From Terriglobia bacterium (GTDB lineage: Bacteria > Acidobacteriota > Terriglobia > UBA7540): DNA of 64,000 bases. The stretch covers positions 1 to 64,000 of the forward strand of contig JASHPE010000058.1 of the NCBI GenBank assembly GCA_030038235.1. Reading direction: 5' to 3'. The notes beneath the pieces are model-generated. The model was not told where the DNA came from and did no database searches. It saw nothing but the letters and a program-made list of their open reading frames with translations. Shown one piece after another: positions 1 through 7,986 of the stretch (within the stretch, counting starts at the first letter, position 1; each line of letters starts with the position of its first letter). Both the position numbers and the translations under genes were made by a program.

Positions 1-1056
1 GTCGGCTACCATGGGGCAGTCATCAACAAGGGACTCGTCCTGAACCTTTCCAACCTCACCGCCTTCACCAGTGAGAACTACCCGGGCTCGGCGCAGACGC
101 AGGTTGTGGCGATCAATACTGCGGGCGACACCGCGGGCTTTTACATCGATACGGCCGGCGTGGTCCACGGCTTTACCGACACCGCCGGCGTGTTTGCAAC
201 CGTCGATGCGCCCGGCACGGCCTTCAATCAGCTTCTTAGTTGGAACGACGTGGGCCAGGTTTCCGGCTATTCCTCCACAGACCCTACGGGTATGACGCTG
301 CAAATGGCGTTTACCCTGAAGTCGGGGACTTACACCTACCTCACCAAGTATTTTCCCGCCGGCACTCAAGACTCGCAGGCCACCGGCGTGAACAACTCCG
401 GCGAGGTCTGCGGATTCTACGTGGACAGCGTTGGGGTGAACCACGGCTTTCTGCTGAACAATGGCGTCCTGACCACTCTGAACTATCCGGGGTCCACCTT
501 CACGCAGGCGCTTGGTTTGAACAACTCGAACGAAGTGGTGGGAACCTTCACGGATGCCGCCGGCAACAGCCACGGGTTCGCTTACAACAGCCAGTACGGC
601 ATCTACCAGCAGGTGGATGATCCGCTGGCGGTGGCTCCCGCGGGAACCGTCGTCAACGGCATCAACAGCACAGGCGATATCGTGGGCTTCTACGTCGACG
701 TTGACGGGAATACCGACGGATTTGTGGGTACCCCTTCGGCGGCGTGCAGCACCGCGTCGCCCACATCATTGAATTTCGGCACGGTGGCGGTGGGCAGTAC
801 GAGCGCCGCGCAAGCGGTGACGGTGACCAATTGCGCTGCGACGCCGACCGTCATCACGAAATACCTGTTCACAGCTCCCTACGTTTTCAGCGAAACCAAC
901 ACGTGTCCGGTGTCGCCGGCGGCGCTGCCGTCGAAGGTCAGTTGTACCGTGAACCTTTGGTTTACACCCAAGTCGGATGGGGCCGTGACAGACTTCCTCT
1001 TTGTGGTGCCGCTCTTCCCGGGGCAGCTTATTAAGCTGACCGGCACGGGTGATTAG
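1..1056 (+). CDS. Secreted HAF-repeat protein with C-terminal ASH domain (5' partial)
   Basis: The frame is open to the left edge, so the N-terminus is outside the window. The visible part is a run of about 50-residue repeats with the pattern GEVCGFYVDSVGVNHGFL, typical of the HAF family of probable extracellular repeat proteins. After about residue 245 a domain with SLNFGTVAVGSTSAAQAVTV follows, matching the ASPM/SPD-2/Hydin (choice-of-anchor D) type. These proteins are abundant in acidobacteria; their molecular function is not established and none is assigned here. The track start at 106 is an internal methionine. A weak hairpin lies about 40 bp after the stop. Confidence 0.8.
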   Translation, partial: VGYHGAVINKGLVLNLSNLTAFTSENYPGSAQTQVVAINTAGDTAGFYIDTAGVVHGFTDTAGVFATVDAPGTAFNQLLSWNDVGQVSGYSSTDPTGMTLQMAFTLKSGTYTYLTKYFPAGTQDSQATGVNNSGEVCGFYVDSVGVNHGFLLNNGVLTTLNYPGSTFTQALGLNNSNEVVGTFTDAAGNSHGFAYNSQYGIYQQVDDPLAVAPAGTVVNGINSTGDIVGFYVDVDGNTDGFVGTPSAACSTASPTSLNFGTVAVGSTSAAQAVTVTNCAATPTVITKYLFTAPYVFSETNTCPVSPAALPSKVSCTVNLWFTPKSDGAVTDFLFVVPLFPGQLIKLTGTGD

Positions 1057-1091
1057 CAAAGTCGCGCGGCAAAGCAGCAATCAAACCAAGA

Positions 1092-1134
1092 GGGCTGGAG
1101 CAGACCCGAAAGAAAGAAGGATCCGCTCCGGCCC
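1092..1134 (+). terminator. Possible hairpin after the HAF protein
   Basis: The arms GGGCTGGAGC and GCTCCGGCCC pair at 9 of 10 positions around a 23-nt loop. No T-run follows, so intrinsic termination is uncertain. Confidence 0.3.
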
Positions 1135-1477
1135 CTTGGATTAGTTAGTTGAATTTAGCAGGATATTAAGAAACACTCTCGACCACTGTCATTCCGATGC
1201 GCTGTCCCGGCCCTACGGCTACTCACGGTGTTGCCCTCCGGGCAATGGGTTCGCTTCGAATAACGGTACCGTGGCCGATTTCATTGGGCAAGGCGAATTT
1301 CTGTGCTATCGCATTCCCATTTCGTTCGCCAAACGAGATGAGGTGTTTGCGTATTGCGTAACAAACATCTCTGCAACAGGTTGCCATCTGCCCCGGCTAG
1401 CCGCCCGTGACTGGCCGTCCCCGTTTGTAGCCTACATCATCAAGCCTCGAACTGCGCGTTCGTGCCCGAAAAACAGC
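1135..1477. other. Intergenic stretch without a recognised gene
   Basis: Only a 79-residue ORF (1271-1510) occurs here. It lacks a ribosome binding site and family resemblance, and it overlaps the promoter and start of the next small gene. I see nothing else in it. Confidence 0.4.
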
Positions 1478-1507
1478 TTGACAAATGCAGTTCAAATGTC
1501 GTATAGG
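1478..1507 (+). promoter_or_regulatory. Sigma70-like promoter before a broken small gene
   Basis: TTGACA and TATAGG are separated by 18 nt. The predicted transcription start falls at or next to the GTG at 1513, so any mRNA would be nearly leaderless. Confidence 0.5.
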
Positions 1508-1512
1508 TAGGC

Positions 1513-1771
1513 GTGAGTAATCCATCCGACTCCCTCGCAGCTTCTCAGTTGGCTGCCTCTGCGCAATCGTCCGGTGCAACCAGTCCCGTGAGCGCCCATC
1601 GCCTGCGCCAACGCTGGATGAGGCGACTGGCGGAAGCGGTCGGAAGTTCCCATCGGACGCCCTGCCGAGGTGCGACGGCAGATTGAGGATCAACTGGCGC
1701 TTTTCGGGGCCAAGCCTCGCACTCGAAAAGCCGATAGAAATGAGGCCTCCAAAGCCAACCAAACCCATTAG
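1513..1771 (+). pseudogene. Frameshifted small basic protein gene
   Basis: A GTG-started frame reads [13 protein letters not shown]...[14 protein letters not shown] and stops at 1684-1686. A second frame continues from the same region as [20 protein letters not shown]...[15 protein letters not shown] and stops at 1769-1771. Joining them at about position 1640 gives one helical, basic protein of about 85 residues, so I read this as a single gene with a frameshift. The last codons run into the first unit of the paired intergenic repeat. I do not recognise the family. A chance pair of overlapping ORFs is the alternative. Confidence 0.35.
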
Positions 1772-2060
1772 GCTTAAAGGCAGCAGAATGAGCAAGATGA
1801 GCCGGAATCGGATCCGTCCAAACCCATTGCAGGTATCTTCATTGTTTTCAGCCGATTACGCGCAAAAAACGCCCCTTTTTTGCAAAAGGATAGTTGCGCC
1901 GCGCTCTCCAAAGCCACCAAACCCATTGAGGTTAACCCTCACACCATCTGTAGCTTACGCTAGAATCGGCACTCTCCAAACCCATTGTGGTTATCTCCAG
2001 CTTTTTCAGGGGTTTAACTGCCAAAAAAGGCCTGTTCTTGAGCAAAGGATAGTGGCAAGG
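1748..2060 (+). repeat. Paired ~159-bp intergenic repeat, locus A (units 1 and 2)
   Basis: Unit 1 begins at 1748 and unit 2 at 1907, each with TCCAAAGCCA. Each unit carries CCAAACCCATT twice, at 1759 and 1818 and at 1917 and 1976, exactly 59 nt apart. TTTTCAG follows 27 nt after the start of the second copy, and then a T-run/A-run segment such as CCTTTTTTGCAAAAGG. The linker GCGCCGCGCTC joins the units. The same two-unit array recurs at 51508-51815 upstream of ilvB. The ORF reading through it into recA is treated as non-coding. Confidence 0.8.
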
Positions 2061-2122
2061 GTGATTCTCGCGTCCGACCGGCCGCGACACGGCCGATTTT
2101 GCTGTAGCGAAACTAATTTGGC

Positions 2123-2153
2123 TTGCCTCTCTGCACCGGCTTGGCGCTATAAT
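2123..2153 (+). promoter_or_regulatory. Putative recA promoter
   Basis: TTGCCT (2123-2128) and TATAAT (2148-2153) are 19 nt apart. The start would be near 2160, giving a leader of about 20 nt that contains the recA ribosome binding site. No LexA-type operator was recognised. Confidence 0.5.
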
Positions 2154-2180
2154 TGCTCCAGTTTTCAAAGGAGACATGTG

Positions 2181-3248
2181 ATGCCGGAAATGAGCGCCGA
2201 GCGCGGGAAGGCGATCGAGACCGCCCTGATCCAGATCGAAAAGCAGTTTGGCAAGGGATCGATCATGCGTCTGGGCACCAAGGACGCGCTGGTGCCGGTG
2301 GACGTGATCTCGACCGGCGCGCTTTCGCTCGACGCGGCGCTCGGAATCGGCGGCATTCCGCGCGGCCGCGTGGTGGAGATCTTCGGGCCGGAGTCGAGCG
2401 GCAAGACGACCCTCGCGCTCCAGGTGGTGGCCGAAGCCCAGAAGCGCGGCGGCATGGCGGCGTTCATCGACGCCGAGCACGCCCTCGACGCCATGTACGC
2501 CAAGAAGTTGGGCGTGGACGTGGATAACCTGCTGGTGTCGCAACCGGACTACGGCGAGCAGGCGCTCGAAATCGCTGAAGCCCTGGTGCGCTCCAATGCC
2601 ATCGATGTAGTTGTAGTAGATTCGGTGGCCGCTTTGGTGCCCAAGGCCGAACTCGAAGGCGAGATGGGCGATTCGCTTCCCGGTCTGCAGGCGCGCCTGA
2701 TGTCGCAGGCGTTGCGCAAACTCACCGCCATCGTTTCCAAGTCGAAAACCTGCCTGATGTTCATCAACCAGATCCGCGAGAAGATCGGGGTGATGTTCGG
2801 TAATCCCGAAACCACTACCGGCGGCCGAGCCTTGAAATTCTACTCGTCTGTCCGGGTGGACGTGCGCCGTATCGCTTCCATCAAGGACGGCGAGCGCGTG
2901 GTGGGGAATCGCACCAAGGCCAAAGTCGTAAAAAATAAAATGGCGGCTCCCTTTCGGGAGGCGGAATTTGATATTCTGTACGGCGAGGGGATTTCAAAGG
3001 AAGGCGACCTGATCGACCTGGCGGTTGGGCTGAACCTGGTCGAGAAGAGCGGCGCTTGGTTTTCCTTTGGTGGCGAACGCATCGGGCAGGGCCGGGAAAA
3101 CGCCCGGCAGTTTGTGCGCGATAACGCGGACGTTAGCCGCAAGCTCGAACTCGAAGTCCGCAAAGCATTGCACCTTCCGTTTCCGCCTGAGTCTCAGCCC
3201 CAGGCCGAAGCGGCAACAGCATCAGCCGTCGCACGTGGAAAGAAGTAA
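2181..3248 (+). CDS. recA: Recombinase RecA
   Basis: RecA binds single-stranded DNA with ATP, drives homologous strand exchange and activates LexA self-cleavage. The 355-residue length is typical. Walker A is GPESSGKTT (residues 69-77), Walker B is [10 protein letters not shown], and the ATP cap/L2 region reads [29 protein letters not shown] in two adjacent blocks. The start is ATG 2181 because AAAGGAG lies 7 nt upstream and the sequence from there matches RecA N-termini. The track start at 1683 adds 166 residues encoded by repeats. The gene stands alone, with the two-unit repeat immediately before its promoter. Confidence 0.97.
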   Translation: MPEMSAERGKAIETALIQIEKQFGKGSIMRLGTKDALVPVDVISTGALSLDAALGIGGIPRGRVVEIFGPESSGKTTLALQVVAEAQKRGGMAAFIDAEHALDAMYAKKLGVDVDNLLVSQPDYGEQALEIAEALVRSNAIDVVVVDSVAALVPKAELEGEMGDSLPGLQARLMSQALRKLTAIVSKSKTCLMFINQIREKIGVMFGNPETTTGGRALKFYSSVRVDVRRIASIKDGERVVGNRTKAKVVKNKMAAPFREAEFDILYGEGISKEGDLIDLAVGLNLVEKSGAWFSFGGERIGQGRENARQFVRDNADVSRKLELEVRKALHLPFPPESQPQAEAATASAVARGKK

Positions 3249-3372
3249 GCAGAGTTCCGCCACCGGCCTCGCTCGCCGGGCGTAACGACCTGACTACCGT
3301 TGTCTGCCTTCCGCTGCCGGCGCCAGAAACGGAATTGCAGATCACAGACTCGACCCCGGGGGACCAGGCGCC

Positions 3373-4629
3373 TTGAAAAAATACGCTCTCGCTTTTACTC
3401 TTGCCGCCGGCTTGATGCTGGCTGCACTCCTAACACCCGCGTCCGCCGCGGCTTCGGCGGGCACCGCCACCAAACGATCTCTTACCGGTTCGTCTTCGAA
3501 TCCCAAGCGCATCGTTCATCTGCACCATACCCGTCGCCGGGCGTCGCACACTGAGGCTCGGTCGCATAGCCAGACGGCGCCGCACGCTGGAACCCCGTCG
3601 CACACCCGATTGAGCGCCACCGCGCGCCGCCGCCACGTCCGCACGTCAGGCTGGACCTCGCCCACGTGGTTCGGCGATCCGACTCTGGGGGACGACATCG
3701 CCGGTGAAGACCCGTGGATCCGGCAGGCCGCCATCAGCGCGCTGGGGAATCTGAACGGAAGCGTGGTGGTGGTCGACCCGAACACCGGGCGCGTGCTTTC
3801 CATCGTCAATCAAAAGCTTGCCATGACGGGCGCCTTCACACCCTGCTCCACCATCAAGCCGGTGGTGGCCGCGGCCGCCTTGCAAGAGGGCATCATCACT
3901 CCGGAAAGCAAGCTGCGGGCGGAAGGCAAGTTCGCGTACATTTACGGCAGTGCGCACATCGACCTGGCGCAGGCGATGGCCGCTTCCAGCAACGAGTTCT
4001 TTGCGAAGCTCGGCCAGATGATGGGCTACGATCGCTTCAGCCAGTACGCGCACGAATTCGGCCTGGGCGAGCGCGCCGGCCTGGATATTCCGGGCGAGGC
4101 GCCGGGCGTGTTTCCGGACGCGCCGCCGGCCGAAGGCGGCGTGGGCATGTTGACGAGCTTCGGCACGGGAATCGAAATGACGCCCATGCAACTGGCGGCC
4201 ATCGCCTCAGCCTTTGCCAACGGCGGCACGCTTTATTACCTGCAGTATCCGCGCTCGCCTGAGGAGCTGGCTGATTTCGAGCCGCGCGTGCGGCGGCACC
4301 TGGATGGGCTGGTTTCGTACATTCCCGGCATCCGCGACGGCATGGCGGCCTCTGTGCTTTACGGAACAAGTAAACTAGCCTACAATCCGGATGAGCAGAT
4401 CTTCGGGAAGACCGGCACCTGCAGCGACGGCGGCACGCACCTGCGCTGGTTCCAGTCCTTTACCGGCGACCAGAACAAGGCCTACGTGGTCGTGGTGCTG
4501 CTGCGCGGCGAAGGCTCCATGTTCGGCCTGCACGCTCCCGAAGTAGGCGGGAAACTCTATCACGCGCTGCTGGCGTATCCCGGCACCCAGGCGACGGCGT
4601 TGCTGCCGGCCACCCTGGTAGGGAAGTAG
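3373..4629 (+). CDS. Penicillin-binding transpeptidase domain protein
   Basis: This is an exported D,D-transpeptidase-like enzyme of peptidoglycan synthesis. The TTG start is chosen because a signal peptide or membrane anchor (KKYALAFTLAAGLMLAALL) follows at once. A His/Arg/Ser-rich linker covers about residues 45-95. The serine-active fold shows STIK (Ser159, Lys162), SSN (205-207) and KTGT (346-349). At 418 residues it lacks the glycosyltransferase and PBP-dimer domains of full class A or B proteins, so it is a stand-alone transpeptidase module. Its TAG stop is the first triplet of a REP unit. A beta-lactam sensor role is possible but no partner is adjacent. Confidence 0.85.
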   Translation: MKKYALAFTLAAGLMLAALLTPASAAASAGTATKRSLTGSSSNPKRIVHLHHTRRRASHTEARSHSQTAPHAGTPSHTRLSATARRRHVRTSGWTSPTWFGDPTLGDDIAGEDPWIRQAAISALGNLNGSVVVVDPNTGRVLSIVNQKLAMTGAFTPCSTIKPVVAAAALQEGIITPESKLRAEGKFAYIYGSAHIDLAQAMAASSNEFFAKLGQMMGYDRFSQYAHEFGLGERAGLDIPGEAPGVFPDAPPAEGGVGMLTSFGTGIEMTPMQLAAIASAFANGGTLYYLQYPRSPEELADFEPRVRRHLDGLVSYIPGIRDGMAASVLYGTSKLAYNPDEQIFGKTGTCSDGGTHLRWFQSFTGDQNKAYVVVVLLRGEGSMFGLHAPEVGGKLYHALLAYPGTQATALLPATLVGK

Positions 4630-4718
4630 CGCCGGGCTCTAGCCCGGCATGCCGCCCACTGCACTCGGCAAGTAGCGCCGCTTAGCCCGATATGCCGGCC
4701 TGAAGGCCGGCGCTACTT
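4627..4718. repeat. REP-like pair between convergent genes
   Basis: Two TAGCGCCGG-type units face each other: TAGCGCCGGGCTCTAGCCCGGC on the plus strand and the complement of TAGCGCCGGCCTTCAGGCCGGC on the minus strand, with a degenerate unit between them. The outer TAG triplets are the stop codons of both flanking genes. The arms can fold as hairpins and might end transcription from both sides. Confidence 0.65.
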
Positions 4719-5264
4719 GGAGTCGTCGGGCACGGAGAAGTCGTAAAGGAATCCCGGCAGATCGCGTCCGCGAAAAAGATAGAAGCCATATTCGCCCGGA
4801 TCGAGATCGTCCGCCGGCTCCAACCGAAACACTCCGCTTTCCACCTGCCGGGCATTGAATTCCACTTGCGATCGCAAAGGAACGCCGGTGTTGGAGTTCC
4901 ATTCCGGGTCGGTACTGATCGTGAACTCGCGCAGCGTTTTTCGCGGGTGCAGCTTCACCAGCACCAGATCGCCGGCGCCGGTGGATTCCTGGCCTGCAGG
5001 AACGCGGTAATAGAAGACCGGCGTCGAGCTCACAACTTGCGTGGCATGCGCGCCGAGAATCTCGGCGCTGGTCTTGTTGGCGCCCGCCACCGGAATCGAT
5101 CCGCTGAGCGGCACTTTCTTGCGCGAACGCGTCACGGAGACGGAGCGTCCTTCGATCCGGACGAGGCCCTTCGGAGTGAGGTAATAAAGACCGGGATCGT
5201 GCGGCGGTGTAATGGAGGCCGCGGCTTGGAGAAGAAGCAAAACGATTGCAGTCGCAATCGACAT
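4713..5264 (-). CDS. Secreted protein of unknown function
   Basis: A 183-residue protein with an N-terminal signal peptide (MSIATAIVLLLLQAAASI), so probably exported. The mature part is beta-rich, with LRIEGRSVSVTRSRKK-like and ETGVFRLEPADDLDPGEY-like segments; a similar closing motif (L.P.DDL.PGEY) occurs in many acidobacterial exported proteins. No enzyme motif is visible. The gene converges on the transpeptidase gene, and its TAG stop lies in the shared REP pair. It is separated from the next minus-strand gene by about 36 bp, which would permit co-transcription. Confidence 0.65.
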   Translation of the reverse strand: MSIATAIVLLLLQAAASITPPHDPGLYYLTPKGLVRIEGRSVSVTRSRKKVPLSGSIPVAGANKTSAEILGAHATQVVSSTPVFYYRVPAGQESTGAGDLVLVKLHPRKTLREFTISTDPEWNSNTGVPLRSQVEFNARQVESGVFRLEPADDLDPGEYGFYLFRGRDLPGFLYDFSVPDDSK

Positions 5265-5300
5265 GGTATTGGGGCGCCGGGATTGTCCCTAGCGAGGATT

Positions 5301-6632
5301 CTATCGAATAGTGCAAGCAAGCGCCAGCGCTCCGGCCAGCGCGGTTCCGGCAAAGTTCACCACGCCGTTGGTCACGAGGCCTCGCCGCTCGATGGTGGCG
5401 CCGATCAGGCTGTCCGCGATATTACCCCCGGCCGCCGCTGCGAGCGCAATTCCGGCGCCGCCGGCGCTGACCAATCCCAGGCTCCAGGCGAGCGCCACGA
5501 TGATGCCCCCGGCTGCAAGTCCTGCTGCCGATCCTACCAGCGACACGCCGCCGTTCTCGCCGGCGCGGACGCGTCGAAAGCTGGTGATCAGGTAAGCGTC
5601 GGTTGCAAGCCACTGCCCGAGCTCACTCGACACCGTGTCGCCGGCCGCTTCGGCGAAAGCGGCGGTGAAGGCCACGAGGAAGGCAGTCTGGTGGTGCGTG
5701 GTGATCACGAGTACGGCGAAGAAGGCGCCCGGGCCGACGTTCGCCAGTGCCTCGCGCCAGCTTCGCGCTCCGCGGTCACGCTCGGCAGCGCCACGCGCGA
5801 GCTTCTCGCCATATCCGAGTCGCGTCGCCAGCGAGCCGAGCAGAAAGAACGTGAAGAGAACCAGGAAGCTCTTCCATCCCCAGCCGAGATAGATCAGGAC
5901 GCCGAGCACGAATCCGAGCGTGGCGCCGGAGCGGCTGGCGGATTTCAGCCGCAGCGCGATCAGAGCGAAGGCCAGGTTCACGACCACGGCCAGGATCAGG
6001 CGGATGCGGAGGTAGGGCAGGTTACTATCCAGGGCCGAGCGCGAGGTTAGCCAGGCGCAGAAGATGAATCCGCCGGTCGAGAGCGGCACGGTGAGATTGT
6101 CGTCGAGCTTGATCGGCGCGCTCTCCACGGCTGCGCCCAACAGAGCAGCCAGAGCTGAGATCAGAAGAGTCTTGCTCACCGGGAGTGCAGGATTCACCCA
6201 GAGCGCGAGCACCAGCGCGCCGGCTGTGCCGGCCAGTATGAATGCCGTGAATCCCGCCAAGGTTTTGGCCGGATTCCAAGGCAGCGCCGGACTCTTAAGC
6301 GCCTGCCCCGCAACTGCGGCGGCGCCGTCGCCAATCGCCATGAGCGCCCAGGCGGCCGCGGCCACGTCCAGGTGGTGGCGGAAGATCAGGATGAGGGCAA
6401 GGACCGAAATTGGGTAAAGAATAATCCCGGTCCACGGACTTCGATCGCGTTCGAGACTCGCCGTGGAGGCCGGGCTGGCGGAATGCTTGCGCAGATCAAA
6501 ATCAAGCTGCGACAGCAGATGGCGAATGAAAAGCAGGGCGAACAGAGCTCCGAGCGCCGCCTGCGGCCAGGTGACAAACGGCAGCAGAAGAGCCAATCCG
6601 AGTAGAGACAGCAGCAGAATCCGGCGCGGCAT
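5301..6632 (-). CDS. Polyprenol/phytol kinase-like and DUF92 fusion membrane protein
   Basis: A polytopic membrane protein with two parts. Residues ~1-200 resemble the SEC59/VTE5/DgkA-like lipid-alcohol kinases, with GDGAAAVAGQ followed by NPAKTLAG. From about residue 215 the sequence follows DUF92 (TMEM19/VTE6 type): SRSGATLGFVLGVLIYLGWG, then AFAEAAGDTVSSELGQ and RRVRAGENGGVS. In plants VTE5 and VTE6 phosphorylate phytol and phytyl-phosphate successively, so a bifunctional prenol salvage kinase is a reasonable inference; the actual substrate is unknown. Start is set at MPRRILLLSLLGLALL because the longer ORF runs through a REP element; MRMPASGL (6656) is an alternative. Confidence 0.75.
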   Translation of the reverse strand: MPRRILLLSLLGLALLLPFVTWPQAALGALFALLFIRHLLSQLDFDLRKHSASPASTASLERDRSPWTGIILYPISVLALILIFRHHLDVAAAAWALMAIGDGAAAVAGQALKSPALPWNPAKTLAGFTAFILAGTAGALVLALWVNPALPVSKTLLISALAALLGAAVESAPIKLDDNLTVPLSTGGFIFCAWLTSRSALDSNLPYLRIRLILAVVVNLAFALIALRLKSASRSGATLGFVLGVLIYLGWGWKSFLVLFTFFLLGSLATRLGYGEKLARGAAERDRGARSWREALANVGPGAFFAVLVITTHHQTAFLVAFTAAFAEAAGDTVSSELGQWLATDAYLITSFRRVRAGENGGVSLVGSAAGLAAGGIIVALAWSLGLVSAGGAGIALAAAAGGNIADSLIGATIERRGLVTNGVVNFAGTALAGALALACTIR

Positions 6633-6681
6633 GAGACCTGAAGCTGGCATGCGCATCCAATATGATCGCGTGAGGCTGGTT

Positions 6682-6759
6682 GCTGTAGCGCCGGTGTCCT
6701 CAGCGGCGCGATCGAGCCGAAAATCTGAAAATCGCCGGTGAGGACACCGGCGCCACAGC
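6682..6759. repeat. Inverted REP pair
   Basis: GCTGTAGCGCCGGTGTCCTCA on the left is answered by CGCCGGTGAGGACACCGGCGCCACAGC on the right. It is the same REP family as at 4627, 44863 and 54517, here as two inverted units about 30 bp apart between divergent genes. Confidence 0.7.
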
Positions 6760-6791
6760 AAACTGGAGCACTACCTAATGCCGATCTCGCG

Positions 6792-6820
6792 TTGAAACTT
6801 CACGCCTGAACGGATAAAAT
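6792..6820 (+). promoter_or_regulatory. rpmE promoter
   Basis: TTGAAA and TAAAAT are separated by 17 nt, about 26 bp before the rpmE start codon. GAAGGAG follows at 6836-6842. Confidence 0.6.
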
Positions 6821-6846
6821 ACCAGATTGCATCCCGAAGGAGATTC

Positions 6847-7101
6847 ATGAAAAAGGATATCCATCCCGCTTACCACGACGTTACGGTTGTCTGTGCCTGC
6901 GGCAGCACGTTCAAAACGCGTTCCACATACAAGGGCGACCTGCTGCATCTGGAAATCTGCTCAAATTGCCACCCGTTCTTCACCGGCAAGCAGAAGCTGG
7001 TGGATAGCGCCGGCCGTGTGGAACGTTTCCAGCGGAAGTACCAGCGCGGGCCCAAAGCGGAACCGGCAGAGACCAAGGCTCCAGCCGCCACCACTCATTG
7101 A
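6847..7101 (+). CDS. rpmE: 50S ribosomal protein L31
   Basis: This is a small protein of the large ribosomal subunit near the central protuberance. [19 protein letters not shown] opens the protein, and [16 protein letters not shown] is the family signature. The cysteines in VCACG and CSNC make this the zinc-binding (C+) form. Length is 84 residues, a little longer than usual because of an Ala/Pro-rich tail ([15 protein letters not shown]). GAAGGAG lies 4 nt before ATG. The next gene begins about 17 bp after the stop, so rpmE and thyX probably share a transcript. Confidence 0.95.
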   Translation: MKKDIHPAYHDVTVVCACGSTFKTRSTYKGDLLHLEICSNCHPFFTGKQKLVDSAGRVERFQRKYQRGPKAEPAETKAPAATTH

Positions 7102-7118
7102 GCGCGTCCGGCAGTCCC

Positions 7119-7949
7119 ATGAGCGAAGAGAAACCCTCGGGAACGACCGTGGCTACCGAGCAGCCCCCTGATCCCTACATTACGAGGCCGAAGGTCTACC
7201 TGCTCGGCCGGCAGGTCGTGGTGGAAGACGAACTCGCCCGGTTTCTCAACGACGAGGGGCTGCAATTCTCGACCGATACGCCCCAGGCGGCCGAGGTGCT
7301 GGCCGAAATCGCCGGCCGCACCTGCTACATGTCGTTCGGCAAAGGCCGCAAATCCAACCAGGAATACATCGAAAACATACTGGCTTCAAAGCACGGCAGC
7401 GTTCTCGAGCACGCGGTCTGGAACCTGCTGATCACGGGCGTGAGCCGGGCGCTGACCCACGAGTTGGTGCGGCATCGCGCGGGATTCGGATACTCACAGC
7501 TCTCGCAACGCTACGTGGACGAGAGCGACGCGCGCTACGTGGTCCCGCCGCTCTACCAGCGGAACGAAGAGTTGCGCGCCAAATGGCAGGAGACCGTCGA
7601 CTTGCTGCGCCAGGCCTACGAGAACTTGGCCGTCGCTACGACTGATTACGTCCAGCAACAACATCCCGAGATGGCGCCGCGCGATCGCCGCAAGTGGGCG
7701 CGTCAGGCGGCGCGATCGATTCTGCCCAACGCGTGCGAAACCAAGATTTTTGTTACCGGGAACTCGCGCGCCTGGCGTCACTTTCTCGAACTGCGGGGCA
7801 GCATCCACGCCGACACGGAGATTCGTCTGCTCGCGGTCGAAGTAGGCCGCGTGCTGACGAAAGAAAGCCCGAATATCTTTCATGACGTCGAGATTGTCGA
7901 CGAACCCGACGGCATGCCGTCGGTGCGCGTCCAACATTCCAAAGTTTGA
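7119..7949 (+). CDS. thyX: FAD-dependent thymidylate synthase ThyX
   Basis: ThyX methylates dUMP to dTMP with methylenetetrahydrofolate, using FAD and NADPH. The nucleotide/FAD-binding signature is RHRAGFGYSQLSQRY, with the catalytic-type serine in SQLSQRY. The C-terminal half shows ARSILPNACETKIFVTGNSRAWRHFLELR in adjacent blocks and HADTEIR. The signature is one residue longer than the RHRHFSYSQLSQRY arrangement I recall for mycobacterial ThyX. No thyA is visible in the window. The start is ATG 7119; a TTG at 7098 overlapping the rpmE stop is the alternative. Length is 276 residues. Confidence 0.85.
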   Translation: MSEEKPSGTTVATEQPPDPYITRPKVYLLGRQVVVEDELARFLNDEGLQFSTDTPQAAEVLAEIAGRTCYMSFGKGRKSNQEYIENILASKHGSVLEHAVWNLLITGVSRALTHELVRHRAGFGYSQLSQRYVDESDARYVVPPLYQRNEELRAKWQETVDLLRQAYENLAVATTDYVQQQHPEMAPRDRRKWARQAARSILPNACETKIFVTGNSRAWRHFLELRGSIHADTEIRLLAVEVGRVLTKESPNIFHDVEIVDEPDGMPSVRVQHSKV

Positions 7950-7986
7950 CCGTGTTTCCGTGAGGCTCGTCTGTCGATGTGTCAGT

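Noticed and set aside
1397-1795. 132-residue minus-strand ORF before recA
   Set aside because: It overlaps the promoter, the small plus-strand gene and repeat unit 1, and shows no recognisable domain.
1683-2180. 166-residue N-terminal extension of recA in the ORF track
   Set aside because: It is encoded by the paired repeat, has no RecA similarity, and a ribosome binding site and promoter lie just before ATG 2181.
4866-6050. 394-residue plus-strand ORF opposite the DUF92 gene
   Set aside because: Antisense shadow with biased composition and no family signature; the minus-strand gene has clear membrane and family motifs.
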